A stretch of DNA of 64,000 nt from Nitrospirota bacterium (GCA_024275955.1 JAJRYD010000005.1:59408-123407); one strand, 5' to 3'; positions 50,794-61,516 are shown, numbered from the stretch's first letter. The notes: generated from the letters alone by a model not told the origin. A program made the numbers and translations.

Positions 50794-51444
50794 TCAGTGT
50801 TCCATGCCTTCATGGTTCATTTCGCTATGGTCATGCTCCTTCATACTCGGTTTTTCCTGCGTAGACGGGCCAGGATTATTCTCCGGTTTGCCTAGGTTCT
50901 TCTGGGCATCCATAATATTCGACATATGGCCTATCTTCAGGTCGTCCCTGTTGGAAAGCGCGTACTCTATATGCCTATCCTTGACAGGCGTTTTGTAGAA
51001 CTCTTTGAGTATGTCGTAATGCCCTATAAGCTTGAGGATATCCTGCTCGCGAAAGTCGCCCTCCCAGTTGCCTACAAGCGCGTTCCAAACCTGCACTATA
51101 GCCACAGCCTGATACTCTGTTACGTTTTCAAACTTAAGGTTAGGTTTTGTCTGTTTGTAGTTGTCGATAAAAGTCTGCATATGCGGAACAACCGCGATAA
51201 ACGGAGGGCCGCACCGTGGGCAGTAGAGTTTTATCCTTTCGGTAGAATGGCACTGCGTGCATATATCATGGGCGAGGGTGTAAGCCTCGTACGGTTCGTA
51301 CTCCATATAACCTTTCGCCTTTGCCTCTGATAGAACAAAATTACCGACAGGGTTCTCAAACCCAAAGACAAGAACCACGCAGGTAACCGCGATAGTAATA
51401 AATGAAAGAAAAACCAGTTTGAGCTTATTTCCTTTTGATGCCAT
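50794..51444 (-). CDS. Membrane-anchored cytochrome c-like protein with Cys pair and His/Met tail
   Basis: 216 residues: N-terminal helix (~10-28), haem c site CTQCHSTERIK (~62) followed 13 residues later by CPRCGPPF (zinc-ribbon-like pair), a helical domain, and a C-terminal tail rich in His, Met and Glu (MKEHDHSEMNHEGMEH). First gene of the maturation operon, with a strong sigma-54-type promoter ~50 bases upstream. It might be an apocytochrome holder, haem relay or copper chaperone. Confidence 0.7.
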   Translation of the reverse strand: MASKGNKLKLVFLSFITIAVTCVVLVFGFENPVGNFVLSEAKAKGYMEYEPYEAYTLAHDICTQCHSTERIKLYCPRCGPPFIAVVPHMQTFIDNYKQTKPNLKFENVTEYQAVAIVQVWNALVGNWEGDFREQDILKLIGHYDILKEFYKTPVKDRHIEYALSNRDDLKIGHMSNIMDAQKNLGKPENNPGPSTQEKPSMKEHDHSEMNHEGMEH

Positions 51445-51491
51445 ATTTTCCTCTTCTATTGCAATTTACTTAAATAACAGTTCAAATTAAC

Positions 51492-51507
51492 GGCAATTTT
51501 CATGCCA
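51492..51507 (-). promoter_or_regulatory. Sigma-54 (-24/-12) promoter of the cytochrome-maturation operon
   Basis: Minus-strand TGGCATGAAAATTGCC keeps GG-N10-GC and all of TGGCA and TTGC. Start point near 51482, ~38 bases before the gene at 51444. A palindrome ACAGCTA-GT-TAGCTGT (51643-51658) and an inverted repeat TTAAAAT/ATTTTAA (near 51606-51633) lie upstream. Confidence 0.75.
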
Positions 51508-51650
51508 AGAGCAGATGAAAACCTAATCCAAAACCTTCGCCGATATTATAATACGGATTGCAGGCAAGGTTTTGCCAAGATAGAAAGAATATAACGACAG
51601 CATTTTTAAAATTCTACAGGTAACCTTATTTTAACAATAAATACAGCTAG

Positions 51651-53681
51651 TTAGCTGTTGTCCTTTTTGAAGATTACCCAGCATTTATTACCAACACCAT
51701 TAAAAAAAACAATATCCGCGTACATACTAATGATGTAATGTCCCCGTCCGCTAGTTTTCAGCATTTCTTCGTCATCAAATGTCTGTGGAAGAGTGCTGTC
51801 GTCAATACCGCTACCGATATCGGTCACGGATACTTCCAACACATCGGAATGTAGAATATGCTCTACCTTCACCGAACCACAGCCTGAATAGAGATTTCCA
51901 TGAATTATCGCGTTCATTACCAACTCGCTAAGCGCTATTTTAATTTTGGAAATACTGTCTTGGCTCCATCCAGACGATGACAGTTTTCCAAGAATCGGCT
52001 CGTAAGCTTCCGAGATATTGTCAATAATCTTGCAACTAGGTTCTTCCTCTATATCGTCTAAGTTTCCGATAAGGCCGATACCGCCATCAACTACGGCTAA
52101 AGGCACTCTCTCCCCTTTAATAGAAGCTATAAGCTCTTTACTAGGGATAAATTCAATAGTTTCATATCTGTCTACCGGCCGGCAACCTATAAAGACAAAC
52201 GATACATCGTCTCCCGGGCTGTTTTCCCCAAGATGCGTCTCGAACTCCGACTGAACCAATTTAAACGCCTCATCAGGAGCCAAACCTTTAAGCATCGGAA
52301 CGATATCAGCTTCAAATTTTTCCTCAAATAGAAGACCAGCCTCATCTTCCTGCTCCATAAGTCCATCGCTATAAAGAAACAGCAGTTGACCGTTTTCAAG
52401 GGTAATCGGAAAGTCTTTATACCTGTCACCAGCCCCCGGCTTTATCTCGAACTGCCCCATAATATAGCCGACCTCGCCAACCTGTACCGCCGTTCCGTCA
52501 CTGCTTATCAGCCACGGCTTTGGCTGGCCAGCGAGGGAAAGCTTCATGCTACGGTTTGCAAAGTCTATCAGCAGATACGCGGCGGTAACATAATGAGCAG
52601 TTTCGCCGCAATATTGGCGTAGCCTTTCGTTCATTTCCGTCAAAAATATTGAGGGAACACTGACAGCTTTCTTGGTTGGGTTTATCTTGTGGTCGTCTAC
52701 CACCGCGGTGGCAAGGATATTCAGCAGTATCTCATGGATATCATGCCCGGAAACATCATGGAGATAAATACCGACATACTGCGACTGAAAATCAAGACGC
52801 CGGATGGTGTCGCCTCCTCCTATCGTCTTTGTTCTGCGATAAACGGGAGAACTGACAAAAAACGGCATCAAACCGGGCAGTTTTGCCAAAAGGTTTAGAA
52901 CCTCTTCTGCCCTTATAAGAGCACTCTCCATATTTTTGGCATGACCCTGCAGTAGCTTTTCCGCCCACCTGCGCTCCTCAATCTCCTTTTCCATACCTAC
53001 ATTCGTTTGCTTAATCTTGTTGTATGAACTTTTAATGCCGGCCATTATCGGTCGAAAAATAAAAATCGTCTCGAAAAGCAAAAGAAACAAAACGGCATAT
53101 AGAATGTAAAGCTGATAGCTCGTAAGGGCGTGGTGCTTCTTATCCGCCTCTTGCTGGTATTGGAATACAGCCTTATCCATCCATTTCAAATAGACTGGCG
53201 AAGCATTGATTATCTCACTTATGCTACTCGATGCAGGATAAAGCATAGAGGTACTCTCTGGGTCTTGCGCCAGCAAGGTGTTTACCGCATTTTCTATCTC
53301 TTCGAAAGATGGCCGCATCTTCTTGAAATAACCAGCAATAACGGAACTATTATTGCCAGGCAGAGAGAGGCTCTCGTCACCATGCTGTAAGCCTTTCTGC
53401 ATGTTAACCCAGTCGATAAAATGTTCCTCCAAAGCCTTATAATGTGACAAGGCATCTTTCGCGCCATAGCTTTCAGTCAATAAAATTGCTCTATTGGTGA
53501 TAAGGTGTGAGAGCATCCGCTGGCGGCCAGCAAGGTTTATCACCCTCGCGTCCGACTCCAGACCGGCTAATTCCTTTTGAACCATCAGGTAAGCGGCAAT
53601 CATAAGTATGGCAATAAGGGAAAGCCCAACTACATACCCGACCGTAAACTTCCTTAAATTGTCAGCTCCCTGTTCGGCCAC
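51651..53681 (-). CDS. Membrane PP2C/SpoIIE phosphatase with PilJ/NarX-like sensor and HATPase domain
   Basis: 676 residues: TM1 (~12-30), periplasmic PilJ-type helical sensor with NarX P-box-like NLAGRQRMLSHLI, TM2 (~190-212), coiled coil, SpoIIE/PP2C phosphatase (~280-510; VGIYLHDVSGHD, LLFLYSDGLMEQ, SPGDDVSFVFIG) and a HATPase_c_2 anti-sigma-type domain (~540-670, ELVMNAIIHGN, GRGHYII). The design couples an external signal, possibly nitrate/nitrite-like as for NarX, to a partner-switching output on an anti-sigma-antagonist that is not encoded here. Single gene next to tRNA-Lys. Confidence 0.87.
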   Translation of the reverse strand: MAEQGADNLRKFTVGYVVGLSLIAILMIAAYLMVQKELAGLESDARVINLAGRQRMLSHLITNRAILLTESYGAKDALSHYKALEEHFIDWVNMQKGLQHGDESLSLPGNNSSVIAGYFKKMRPSFEEIENAVNTLLAQDPESTSMLYPASSSISEIINASPVYLKWMDKAVFQYQQEADKKHHALTSYQLYILYAVLFLLLFETIFIFRPIMAGIKSSYNKIKQTNVGMEKEIEERRWAEKLLQGHAKNMESALIRAEEVLNLLAKLPGLMPFFVSSPVYRRTKTIGGGDTIRRLDFQSQYVGIYLHDVSGHDIHEILLNILATAVVDDHKINPTKKAVSVPSIFLTEMNERLRQYCGETAHYVTAAYLLIDFANRSMKLSLAGQPKPWLISSDGTAVQVGEVGYIMGQFEIKPGAGDRYKDFPITLENGQLLFLYSDGLMEQEDEAGLLFEEKFEADIVPMLKGLAPDEAFKLVQSEFETHLGENSPGDDVSFVFIGCRPVDRYETIEFIPSKELIASIKGERVPLAVVDGGIGLIGNLDDIEEEPSCKIIDNISEAYEPILGKLSSSGWSQDSISKIKIALSELVMNAIIHGNLYSGCGSVKVEHILHSDVLEVSVTDIGSGIDDSTLPQTFDDEEMLKTSGRGHYIISMYADIVFFNGVGNKCWVIFKKDNS

Positions 53682-53858
53682 TATATTTCCACCTCACCAA
53701 AATTCGAAACGACACTACCTCTCATCACCATTTTTACCCTTCCTACGGATAGATACTTCAGCATACTTTAAATGTAGGAACGATGTAGGGGCGCAGTCGC
53801 TATATAGTTACTTTAGGTTTTTTGATGTCTTAAAAATCAGCCCTAAGTCATTGAAAAG

Positions 53859-53934
53859 TGGTGAGCCGTGAAGGATTCGAACCTTCGACCTAGTGATTAA
53901 GAGTCACTTGCTCTACCAACTGAGCTAACGGCCC
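53859..53934 (-). tRNA. tRNA-Lys (anticodon CTT)
   Basis: Complete cloverleaf with CCA encoded. Acceptor arms GGGCCGT/ACGGCTC, D-loop AGCTCAGTTGGTAGAGC, anticodon arm AGTGA-CTCTTAA-TCACT with CTT at 53899-53901, T-arm GGTTCGAATCC. Confidence 0.97.
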
Positions 53935-54093
53935 ACAATGCTGTAATATAGGTTATTTCTACTACTTTAGGTAGCCAAAACTGTGAAAACCTTGTGAAGA
54001 TTCCCCTAGAATTAGAAGAGTTTATACAGCTTTTGCCGTTCTCCCTTTTAGGCATCAGATAAGGGGACTGTTTCCAAAAGAGTTTTTTGAGCA

Positions 54094-54128
54094 TTTTAAG
54101 GAGAAGTTAATTTTCTAACTTCTTAAAA
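54094..54128. terminator. Bulged AT-rich hairpin, possible bidirectional terminator
   Basis: TTTTAAG … CTTAAAA outer arms and AAGTTA/TAACTT inner arms with a three-base bulge. It lies in the 240-bp gap between tRNA-Lys and the ilvD end, which shows no other feature. T-runs are short. Confidence 0.3.
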
Positions 54129-54174
54129 ATGGAGTCTTTAGGGATTGGTAATTTGTAGAAAAATCAAATTTATC

Positions 54175-54327
54175 TCATTCGGCAACAGCTACATAAGGAA
54201 CGTACTTTCCATCTGTTTTACCTGCAGGAGCAATCCCAAATCTATGCAGGGTATTGACGAAGATAGTAAAAACAGCTACCCAAAAAAGAGCGGCGGCGGA
54301 GCCGATTTTATTCCAGCACCCCGCCAT
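54175..54327 (-). CDS. Possible 50-residue membrane peptide after ilvD
   Basis: Frame beginning ATG at 54327 inside the ilvD end (20-base overlap): [20 protein letters not shown] … VPYVAVAE, with one hydrophobic helix (~8-25). No clear ribosome site and no family recognised. Could be real by its membrane-protein composition, or chance. Confidence 0.3.
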   Translation of the reverse strand: MAGCWNKIGSAAALFWVAVFTIFVNTLHRFGIAPAGKTDGKYVPYVAVAE

Positions 54328-55960
54328 CAGCGGCGGAAGATACCATACGCGCATAGCGAGTAAGATATCCATGGCCTATTTTCGGTTTTGGCTGTTTCCA
54401 CTTTGCTTTGCGTTTTTTTAATTCCGCGACGCTTACCTTGAGTACTATTTTTCTTTTTGGTATATCAATGCTTATCATGTCGCCTTCCTTAACAAGTGCT
54501 ATCGGCCCGCCTTCCATAGCCTCGGGCGAAATATGCCCAACGCATGGCCCGCGCGTACCGCCGGAAAACCGGCCATCCGTTATAAGCGCGACAGAATGGT
54601 CAAGCCCCATGCCGGAAATCGCCGCCGTTGCCGAAAGCATCTCCCTCATTCCGGGCCCGCCTTTTGGTCCTTCGTACCGCACTACCAGCAGGTCGCCTTT
54701 TTTGATTTTCATACCCATGATGGCGGCCATCGCCTTTTCTTCGGAATCGAAGACCCTAGCCCTGCCAGTAAACTTCATCATAGAGGCGGAAACGGCAGAC
54801 TGCTTTACTACCGCGCCTTTTGGGGCTAGGTTTCCTTTTAGTATCGCTATACCGCCTTCTTCTTTAAACGGATTTTTGGTGGAACGTATAACATCTTTGT
54901 TAGTTATCCGGGCTTTCTTAGCAATTTGCCCAATAGTCTCGCCGGTAACTGTAGGGATATCGTGAAGAATATCTTTGAGCGACTTCATTACTCCCGGTAT
55001 GCCTCCGGCAAATTCGAGGTCTTCCATAAAGTCTTCTCCGCCAGGCCTTATAGATGTTATTTGCGGGGTCTTTTTGCCTAATTTATCAAAAATTCCGATA
55101 TCAAATTTTACTCCGGCATCGCGTGCTATAGCCGGCAGGTGCAGTACAGTGTTGGTAGAACCGCCAAGAGCCAAGTCTACCGTGACAGCATTTTCGAACG
55201 CTTTTTGGGTCATAATTTTTCTTGGTGTTATATTGTTTCTTACAAGCTCCACAACCTGCTCACCGCTATCCATAGCTATTCTTCTTTTATTGGCGCTGGT
55301 GGCAAGCCCCGTTCCGCAACCTGTTATAGACATTCCCATAGATTCCGTAAGGCAGGCCATGGTGTTTGCGGTATAGAGGCCCTGACACGAACCGGGGCCG
55401 TCGCAGGTGCACATCTCAAGCCCTTCCAAATGGGATGCCGAAATCTCATTTTTCTGTCTTTGGCCGACAGCCTCGAAAGTATCGCGTACAAGCGAGCGGC
55501 GTTGCTGTTTGTACATGCCAGACTGCATAGACCCAGCGGTAACTATTACGGCTGGAAGATTAAGCCTTCCTGCCGCCATCAGCATTCCCGGGGTGATTTT
55601 GTCGCAGTTTGTTAGAAATATAACCCCGTCAAACGCCTGCGCAGTTATGACGCATTCTATGATATCGGCTATTAGGTCGCGTGTAGGCAAAGAGTAATGC
55701 ATACCGATATGCCCCATAGCTATGCCGTCGCAGACCCCCGGGACGGAGGTATAAAACATCTGCCCGCCGCCGGAATGAACCCCTTTTTCTATATATCTTT
55801 CAAGATCGCGCATGCCGGTATGGCCCGGTATAAAGTCGGTAAAACTGCTGACAAGGGCGATAAACGGCCTAGCCATAGCCTTTTTTGTAACACCTGTGCC
55901 GTACAAAAGAGCCCTGTGTGGCGCCCTTGTTATCCCTTTTTTTATTCTGTCGCTGTTCAT
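54308..55960 (-). CDS. ilvD: Dihydroxy-acid dehydratase
   Basis: 550 residues, full family length. Fe-S ligand and signature regions: [11 protein letters not shown] (ILVD-EDD signature 1), [21 protein letters not shown], and [14 protein letters not shown] (signature 2). Dehydrates 2,3-dihydroxy-3-methyl acids to 2-keto acids in valine, isoleucine and pantothenate synthesis, cytosol. Stands alone here, divergent from rpoH. Confidence 0.96.
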   Translation of the reverse strand: MNSDRIKKGITRAPHRALLYGTGVTKKAMARPFIALVSSFTDFIPGHTGMRDLERYIEKGVHSGGGQMFYTSVPGVCDGIAMGHIGMHYSLPTRDLIADIIECVITAQAFDGVIFLTNCDKITPGMLMAAGRLNLPAVIVTAGSMQSGMYKQQRRSLVRDTFEAVGQRQKNEISASHLEGLEMCTCDGPGSCQGLYTANTMACLTESMGMSITGCGTGLATSANKRRIAMDSGEQVVELVRNNITPRKIMTQKAFENAVTVDLALGGSTNTVLHLPAIARDAGVKFDIGIFDKLGKKTPQITSIRPGGEDFMEDLEFAGGIPGVMKSLKDILHDIPTVTGETIGQIAKKARITNKDVIRSTKNPFKEEGGIAILKGNLAPKGAVVKQSAVSASMMKFTGRARVFDSEEKAMAAIMGMKIKKGDLLVVRYEGPKGGPGMREMLSATAAISGMGLDHSVALITDGRFSGGTRGPCVGHISPEAMEGGPIALVKEGDMISIDIPKRKIVLKVSVAELKKRKAKWKQPKPKIGHGYLTRYARMVSSAADGGVLE

Positions 55961-56017
55961 TGCCGATTCCTTTCGGGGAAAACTTTTAAATTTTTAATTA
56001 TTGAATGATAATAAGGC

Positions 56018-56986
56018 ATGGCAACGGATAAAACAAAGAAAGCCGGCATAAAAAAAACAGCCTCCCAAAAACCGCCAAAAGACAAAATTGAGAAAGCTTT
56101 AGCGGGGGCAGGTAGCCGAGGTACACTGGTACCGTCCGACCCGCTTCAAAAATATCTCCATATAGTGAGAAACAGCCCAAAGCTTTCCAAAGAGGATGTT
56201 TACAAGCTCGCCTTGCTGGTTCATAAAGACAAGAACGAAGAAGCGGCGTTAAAACTGGTTACTGCCCACCTCAACGTGGTGGTAGGGATAGCTTTTGAAT
56301 TTCATAGCCAGTTTCAAAACATGCTGGATCTTATCCAAGAGGGGAACATAGGCCTGATGAGGGCGGTAGAAAAGTTCGATCCCTTTAAAGGGGTGCCGCT
56401 ACCTGCGTATGCCGGTTACTGGATAAGAGCTTACATACTTAAATATATTCTCGACAACTGGCGGCTTGTGCGGGTTGGAACTACGAACATGAGGAGAAAA
56501 CTGCTTTTCAATTTAAACAAGGTGACACACCAGCTAAAAACGGCAGGTATAAACCCAAGTCCAAAAGAGCTGGCGGAGCATTTTAAAGCATCGGAAGCCG
56601 ACATAATGGCGGTGCAAAAATCACTATCTTCATCGGATGTATCTATAGACGCTCCGGTTTCCGATGACTCCTCTAGAACCTACGCGGAAGTTATCGGCAA
56701 AGAGGAGTTGCCTATTGATGAGAAGCTAAGCGACATTGAGGTGGCAAGACTGGTGAAAGACCAAATAGTGGAATTCGCGAAAAAACTGAAAAGCTCCGAT
56801 AGAGATATTATCTACAAAAGGCTGATGAGCGACGAGCCATCGACACTTGCCGAGATAGGCAACAGGCACGGCGTTACAAGAGAGGCTATACGTCAAGCAG
56901 AAGCTAGACTGATAAAGAAATTAAAAAAACATTTAGAGGAAAATATCCCGGGGATAAGTGGCTTTCAGTTTACAGGTTCGGTATGA
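56018..56986 (+). CDS. rpoH: RNA polymerase sigma-32-type factor
   Basis: 322 residues: a Lys-rich N-terminal tail (~1-35), region 2 (DLIQEGNIGLMRAVEKFDPFKG, YAGYWIRAYILKYILDNWRLV), an RpoH-box-like RRKLLFNLNK, and region 4.2 HTH (STLAEIGNRHGVTREAIRQAEARL). Directs heat-shock-type promoters. The N-terminal basic extension is longer than usual. Monocistronic, divergent from ilvD and convergent with the HD-GYP gene (three bases apart). Confidence 0.88.
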   Translation: MATDKTKKAGIKKTASQKPPKDKIEKALAGAGSRGTLVPSDPLQKYLHIVRNSPKLSKEDVYKLALLVHKDKNEEAALKLVTAHLNVVVGIAFEFHSQFQNMLDLIQEGNIGLMRAVEKFDPFKGVPLPAYAGYWIRAYILKYILDNWRLVRVGTTNMRRKLLFNLNKVTHQLKTAGINPSPKELAEHFKASEADIMAVQKSLSSSDVSIDAPVSDDSSRTYAEVIGKEELPIDEKLSDIEVARLVKDQIVEFAKKLKSSDRDIIYKRLMSDEPSTLAEIGNRHGVTREAIRQAEARLIKKLKKHLEENIPGISGFQFTGSV

Positions 56987-56989
56987 GAG

Positions 56990-58222
56990 CTACGTCAGGT
57001 CTATATCGAGAAACTCCATATGATCTACTTTCCATTTTTTCGGGTCTTCGGCATTCAAAACTTCATCCCCCTTATGTTTTGGAGCCGGATTCGCCATATC
57101 AATAATAAAAGGGGCTACACGCATTTTGGTTTTGGCTTTTATAATAGCTTTTAAAATCGGCTCGGTTAAGTCGCCGTCTCCTTGCTCCAGCACCACCGCT
57201 ATATAACCGCTCTTGGTCCGCACAAGACTGCCGGTTGGAAAAACGCCTATCGCCTTTATGAATTGTTGGACAAGGCTTGGGTTAAAATGAAACTTGCTCC
57301 ACTCGAACAGCTTTTTTAGCCCTTCAACCGATGTCATCCCTTTGTGGTAGCAACGGTCGGCTGTAAGAGCATCGTAAACATCGACTATCGAGGCCATCTG
57401 ACCAGACGCGCTTATCGCTTTTCCTTTTAGGCCTTTGGGATAGCCTGTGCCGTCAAACCTTTCGTGGTGTTCGGCCGCGACCCCCATGGCGACTTTCGAT
57501 ATGCCCGGTGTCTCTTTAAGAATTTCCGCGCTACGAACTACATGGTTCTTCATAGTCTTAAACTCTTCTTCGGACAGCTTTCCAGCTTTATTTAAGATAC
57601 CGTCCGGCACATGCATTTTGCCGATATCGTGCAAAAGCGCTCCCCTGCCGATATCGGTTATTATCTCACGCTTTATGCCTACAGCTTTGGCAAACGAAAC
57701 CATAAGAACAGACACGTTGACCGAATGCTGAAAGGTATATTCATCCGCGCTTCTTACCTTCCCTAAAACTTCCAGCGCGTCCTTGTTGCGGAATACGGAA
57801 TCGACCATCTCCGAGACAACATTATCGACCTTATCCATCTTCACCTGTTTGCCCATCTTGGAATCTTCCATAAAACTATGGGCAACTTTTAGCGCCTCTT
57901 TTTGCACCTCTTTGGCTTTATCTATCTCCTCTTCTATCGCTACCAGCCGCTTCGACGGCGCCTCTCCAATCTTGATAAATTTTTCGTCTATTTTACGTTT
58001 AACCTCTTCTCTCGGCATTGCCTCTGCCGACGCGCCTACATCAACCCCTTGCTCGGTATCTATGTAAACCTCTCTTATTCCATTTGAAAGAACCTTCTCC
58101 ACTTCGCGTTCGTTGGAAATTTTAAGCTTTGAAGAGTAGAAAGGGTTTTCCAGCCAGCCGCAATTAAAATCACTTACGAACATGCCGACTTTTAAGTCAG
58201 ACGTTTTAATTTTTTTTATCAT
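56990..58222 (-). CDS. HD-GYP domain phosphodiesterase (DUF3391-HD-GYP)
   Basis: 410 residues: N-terminal DUF3391 (~4-130) and HD-GYP domain (~150-320) with HSVNVSVL, LLHDIGKMHVPDGIL, NHVVRSAEIL, AEHHERFDGTGYPKGL (HHE…GTGYP intact), then a ~90-residue C-terminal tail. Intact metal ligands and GYP motif suggest hydrolysis of cyclic di-GMP. No receiver domain; the input is probably DUF3391. Divergent from the lytic transglycosylase gene. Confidence 0.93.
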   Translation of the reverse strand: MIKKIKTSDLKVGMFVSDFNCGWLENPFYSSKLKISNEREVEKVLSNGIREVYIDTEQGVDVGASAEAMPREEVKRKIDEKFIKIGEAPSKRLVAIEEEIDKAKEVQKEALKVAHSFMEDSKMGKQVKMDKVDNVVSEMVDSVFRNKDALEVLGKVRSADEYTFQHSVNVSVLMVSFAKAVGIKREIITDIGRGALLHDIGKMHVPDGILNKAGKLSEEEFKTMKNHVVRSAEILKETPGISKVAMGVAAEHHERFDGTGYPKGLKGKAISASGQMASIVDVYDALTADRCYHKGMTSVEGLKKLFEWSKFHFNPSLVQQFIKAIGVFPTGSLVRTKSGYIAVVLEQGDGDLTEPILKAIIKAKTKMRVAPFIIDMANPAPKHKGDEVLNAEDPKKWKVDHMEFLDIDLT

Positions 58223-58318
58223 AATTATATGCTAATTACACAACCTTATACTGCTAACATTGACTAATTAACTTAATCTACTTGATTTAACGATACAGCT
58301 ACCTTAAAATCCCCATTA

Positions 58319-60337
58319 ATGAACTTCCCCAAAGCAGAGATACTAGGCTTTCTTCTTCTCGTAGTATCTTTACCGACCACCGCTTCTTCTAACCCGCAAT
58401 TTTCGGCGGACGACACAGATATAATACATTCTCTCGCACAAAAAAATCCAACTGAAAAAAATATAACTTTCCCGGAACCTTTAGGGCTTAAAAATAATAT
58501 TAACTTCTGGCTCGATATATATACAAGGTATAGCTCGTCGATGGCGGTAGTACACGATATGAACAACCTCGCCATACAGTACGAGGTGATTGACTTCGAC
58601 ATCGTTTTAGGACCAAAAGCTAGCAGAAAAGCCAAGAAAAGATTTTTCAAACGACGGATACACTATTACCGCGATATTCTAAGGAAGCTCTCCATGCAAA
58701 AAGGAGTCTGCAGAACAACGGAAGAATGCCGTATCGTTAGGCTCTTTATGAATGATGCCAGCTCTAAACGGTTCAAAAAGGCATCACGGTCGTTAAGGGT
58801 TCAGTTCGGGCTTTCCGACAGGTTCAAAAAAGGCTTGGAAACCAGCGGGCTCTACATGAGCAGAATGCGCGAAATTTTCAAATCCCACAATTTGCCAGAA
58901 GGGCTGTTGGCGCTTCCGAACGTGGAGTCGTCGTTCCAGATTAGAGCGTACTCCCAAGCTGGAGCGGCTGGAATTTGGCAATTCACAAGGCCAACCGGAA
59001 AGCGCTACATGAAGATAAACTATTCCGTAGACGAGAGGCGCGACCCTATTAAGTCTACCGAGGCGGCGGCAAAACTGCTCAAGAGGAACTACGAAAAGCT
59101 TGGAAGCTGGCCACTTGCCATAACTGCGTACAATCACGGACGAAGAGGGATGGAACGTGCCAAGAAAAAATATGGAAGTGACATCGTAGCGATAATGAAA
59201 AACTACAAGAGCAGATCCTTTGGCTTTGCGTCGAGAAACTTTTACGCCGAATTTATCGCGGCTAAAGTGGTGGCCGAAAATCCTGAAAAATACTTCGGTA
59301 AAATAAGCTACCTTTACCCGCTTCAATACGACGAAGTGGTACTCAAACATTATATGAAAAACAATATCCTTTATAGCCATTTTGGATACGAGGCTAGGAG
59401 CATAAAGTTCCTAAACCCCGACCTAAGGCCGTCGATATGGAACGGAACAAGAAGGATACCAAAAGGCCACACGCTTAAAGTACCATGGGGGACATCCTCG
59501 AACTTTTACGCGCTCTATGCAAAAGCACCAAAGAACAGTCTTCACGCGAAACAGATTATTCCCGACTACTATACCGTCCGCCGCGGCGACACGCTTTCGG
59601 TAATCGCCAGAAGGTTTAGAACAAGCACCGCGTCGCTAAAAAACTACAACGACCTTAGAAGCCGCCATAGAATCTACTCCGGTCAAAAACTACGCATACC
59701 GCCAAGAAATTATAAAAATGACCTGAGGATTGCCACTGCCCCGCCGCAGGTAAGAAAAGTTGCAAATGCCGTCTACACCAAAACAGCCGCTCTGGCCAAA
59801 AAAAGCATGATAAGAACCAGCATACCAGAAGAGCCGAAAATAGAACAAAGGATTGAAACCCTTTCATCAGAAACAGTTCAGCCGCCGAAGGTTTCCGATT
59901 TTAATTTTGTGGAGGCTGACGATTTTCATGGGCTTATTCAGGTACACCCAGAGGAGACGGTGGGCCACTTTTCTAACTGGTCGGGCGCTTCCATCAGAAC
60001 AATCAGAAAGCTCAATGGAGGTAGAAACCTCAGACGTATCCGGCACGGCCAATTTATAAAGATACCTCTTGCGACTGAAAGAAATAGAAAATTCATAGAC
60101 TACAGATACGAGTATCATCTTGGAATTTTTGAGGACTTTTTTAACGCTTACAGGGTAGAGAAGGTACAATCATATACAATCAGCCGTGGAGACTCGCTTT
60201 GGTCGCTAACGCATGAAACGACAGACGCGCCGCTTTGGCTGGTTAGGCTTTATAATAAGGGCATTATTCTGGAAAATCTTCAGCCCGGACAGAGAATAAG
60301 AGTGCCTTTAGTGGAGAAAAAAGAGGCAAGCAACTAA
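58319..60337 (+). CDS. mltD: MltD-like membrane-bound lytic transglycosylase with three LysM domains
   Basis: 672 residues: signal peptide (FLLLVVSLPTTASS), an SLT domain (~200-340) with catalytic Glu in ALPNVESSFQ and AGAAGIWQFTRPTGKRY, then LysM repeats at about 418-462 (YYTVRRGDTLSVIARRF), 540-580 (degenerate, HPEETVGHFSNWSGAS) and 620-668 (YTISRGDSLWSLTHET). Cleaves murein and binds it through LysM. Sits directly upstream of mreBCD, a cell-shape grouping. Confidence 0.92.
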   Translation: MNFPKAEILGFLLLVVSLPTTASSNPQFSADDTDIIHSLAQKNPTEKNITFPEPLGLKNNINFWLDIYTRYSSSMAVVHDMNNLAIQYEVIDFDIVLGPKASRKAKKRFFKRRIHYYRDILRKLSMQKGVCRTTEECRIVRLFMNDASSKRFKKASRSLRVQFGLSDRFKKGLETSGLYMSRMREIFKSHNLPEGLLALPNVESSFQIRAYSQAGAAGIWQFTRPTGKRYMKINYSVDERRDPIKSTEAAAKLLKRNYEKLGSWPLAITAYNHGRRGMERAKKKYGSDIVAIMKNYKSRSFGFASRNFYAEFIAAKVVAENPEKYFGKISYLYPLQYDEVVLKHYMKNNILYSHFGYEARSIKFLNPDLRPSIWNGTRRIPKGHTLKVPWGTSSNFYALYAKAPKNSLHAKQIIPDYYTVRRGDTLSVIARRFRTSTASLKNYNDLRSRHRIYSGQKLRIPPRNYKNDLRIATAPPQVRKVANAVYTKTAALAKKSMIRTSIPEEPKIEQRIETLSSETVQPPKVSDFNFVEADDFHGLIQVHPEETVGHFSNWSGASIRTIRKLNGGRNLRRIRHGQFIKIPLATERNRKFIDYRYEYHLGIFEDFFNAYRVEKVQSYTISRGDSLWSLTHETTDAPLWLVRLYNKGIILENLQPGQRIRVPLVEKKEASN

Positions 60338-60412
60338 AACTTCCCTTGCGCCATTTTAAACAAATCTGGTAGATTTTTGTAATTAACTGTTTTTTATACT
60401 GGAGAATCGTAA

Positions 60413-61438
<1,026 letters not shown>

Positions 61439-61451
61439 AAACCGTTTCTTA

Positions 61452-61468
61452 AAGCGGGCATCCCGCTT
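61452..61468 (+). terminator. Short hairpin between mreB and mreC
   Basis: Perfect seven-bp stem AAGCGGG-CAT-CCCGCTT, no clear T-run (TTGGGTTTTG follows). It may attenuate or stabilise the mRNA so that mreB exceeds mreCD. Confidence 0.35.
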
Positions 61469-61516
61469 CAAGTTGGGTTTTGACTTTAGTTGTCGTAAAG
61501 GTTAAACAGGCTTAAC

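Noticed and set aside
51561-51580. Minus-strand TGGCAAAACCTTGCC as another sigma-54 promoter
   Set aside because: Spacing between GG and GC is nine, not ten.
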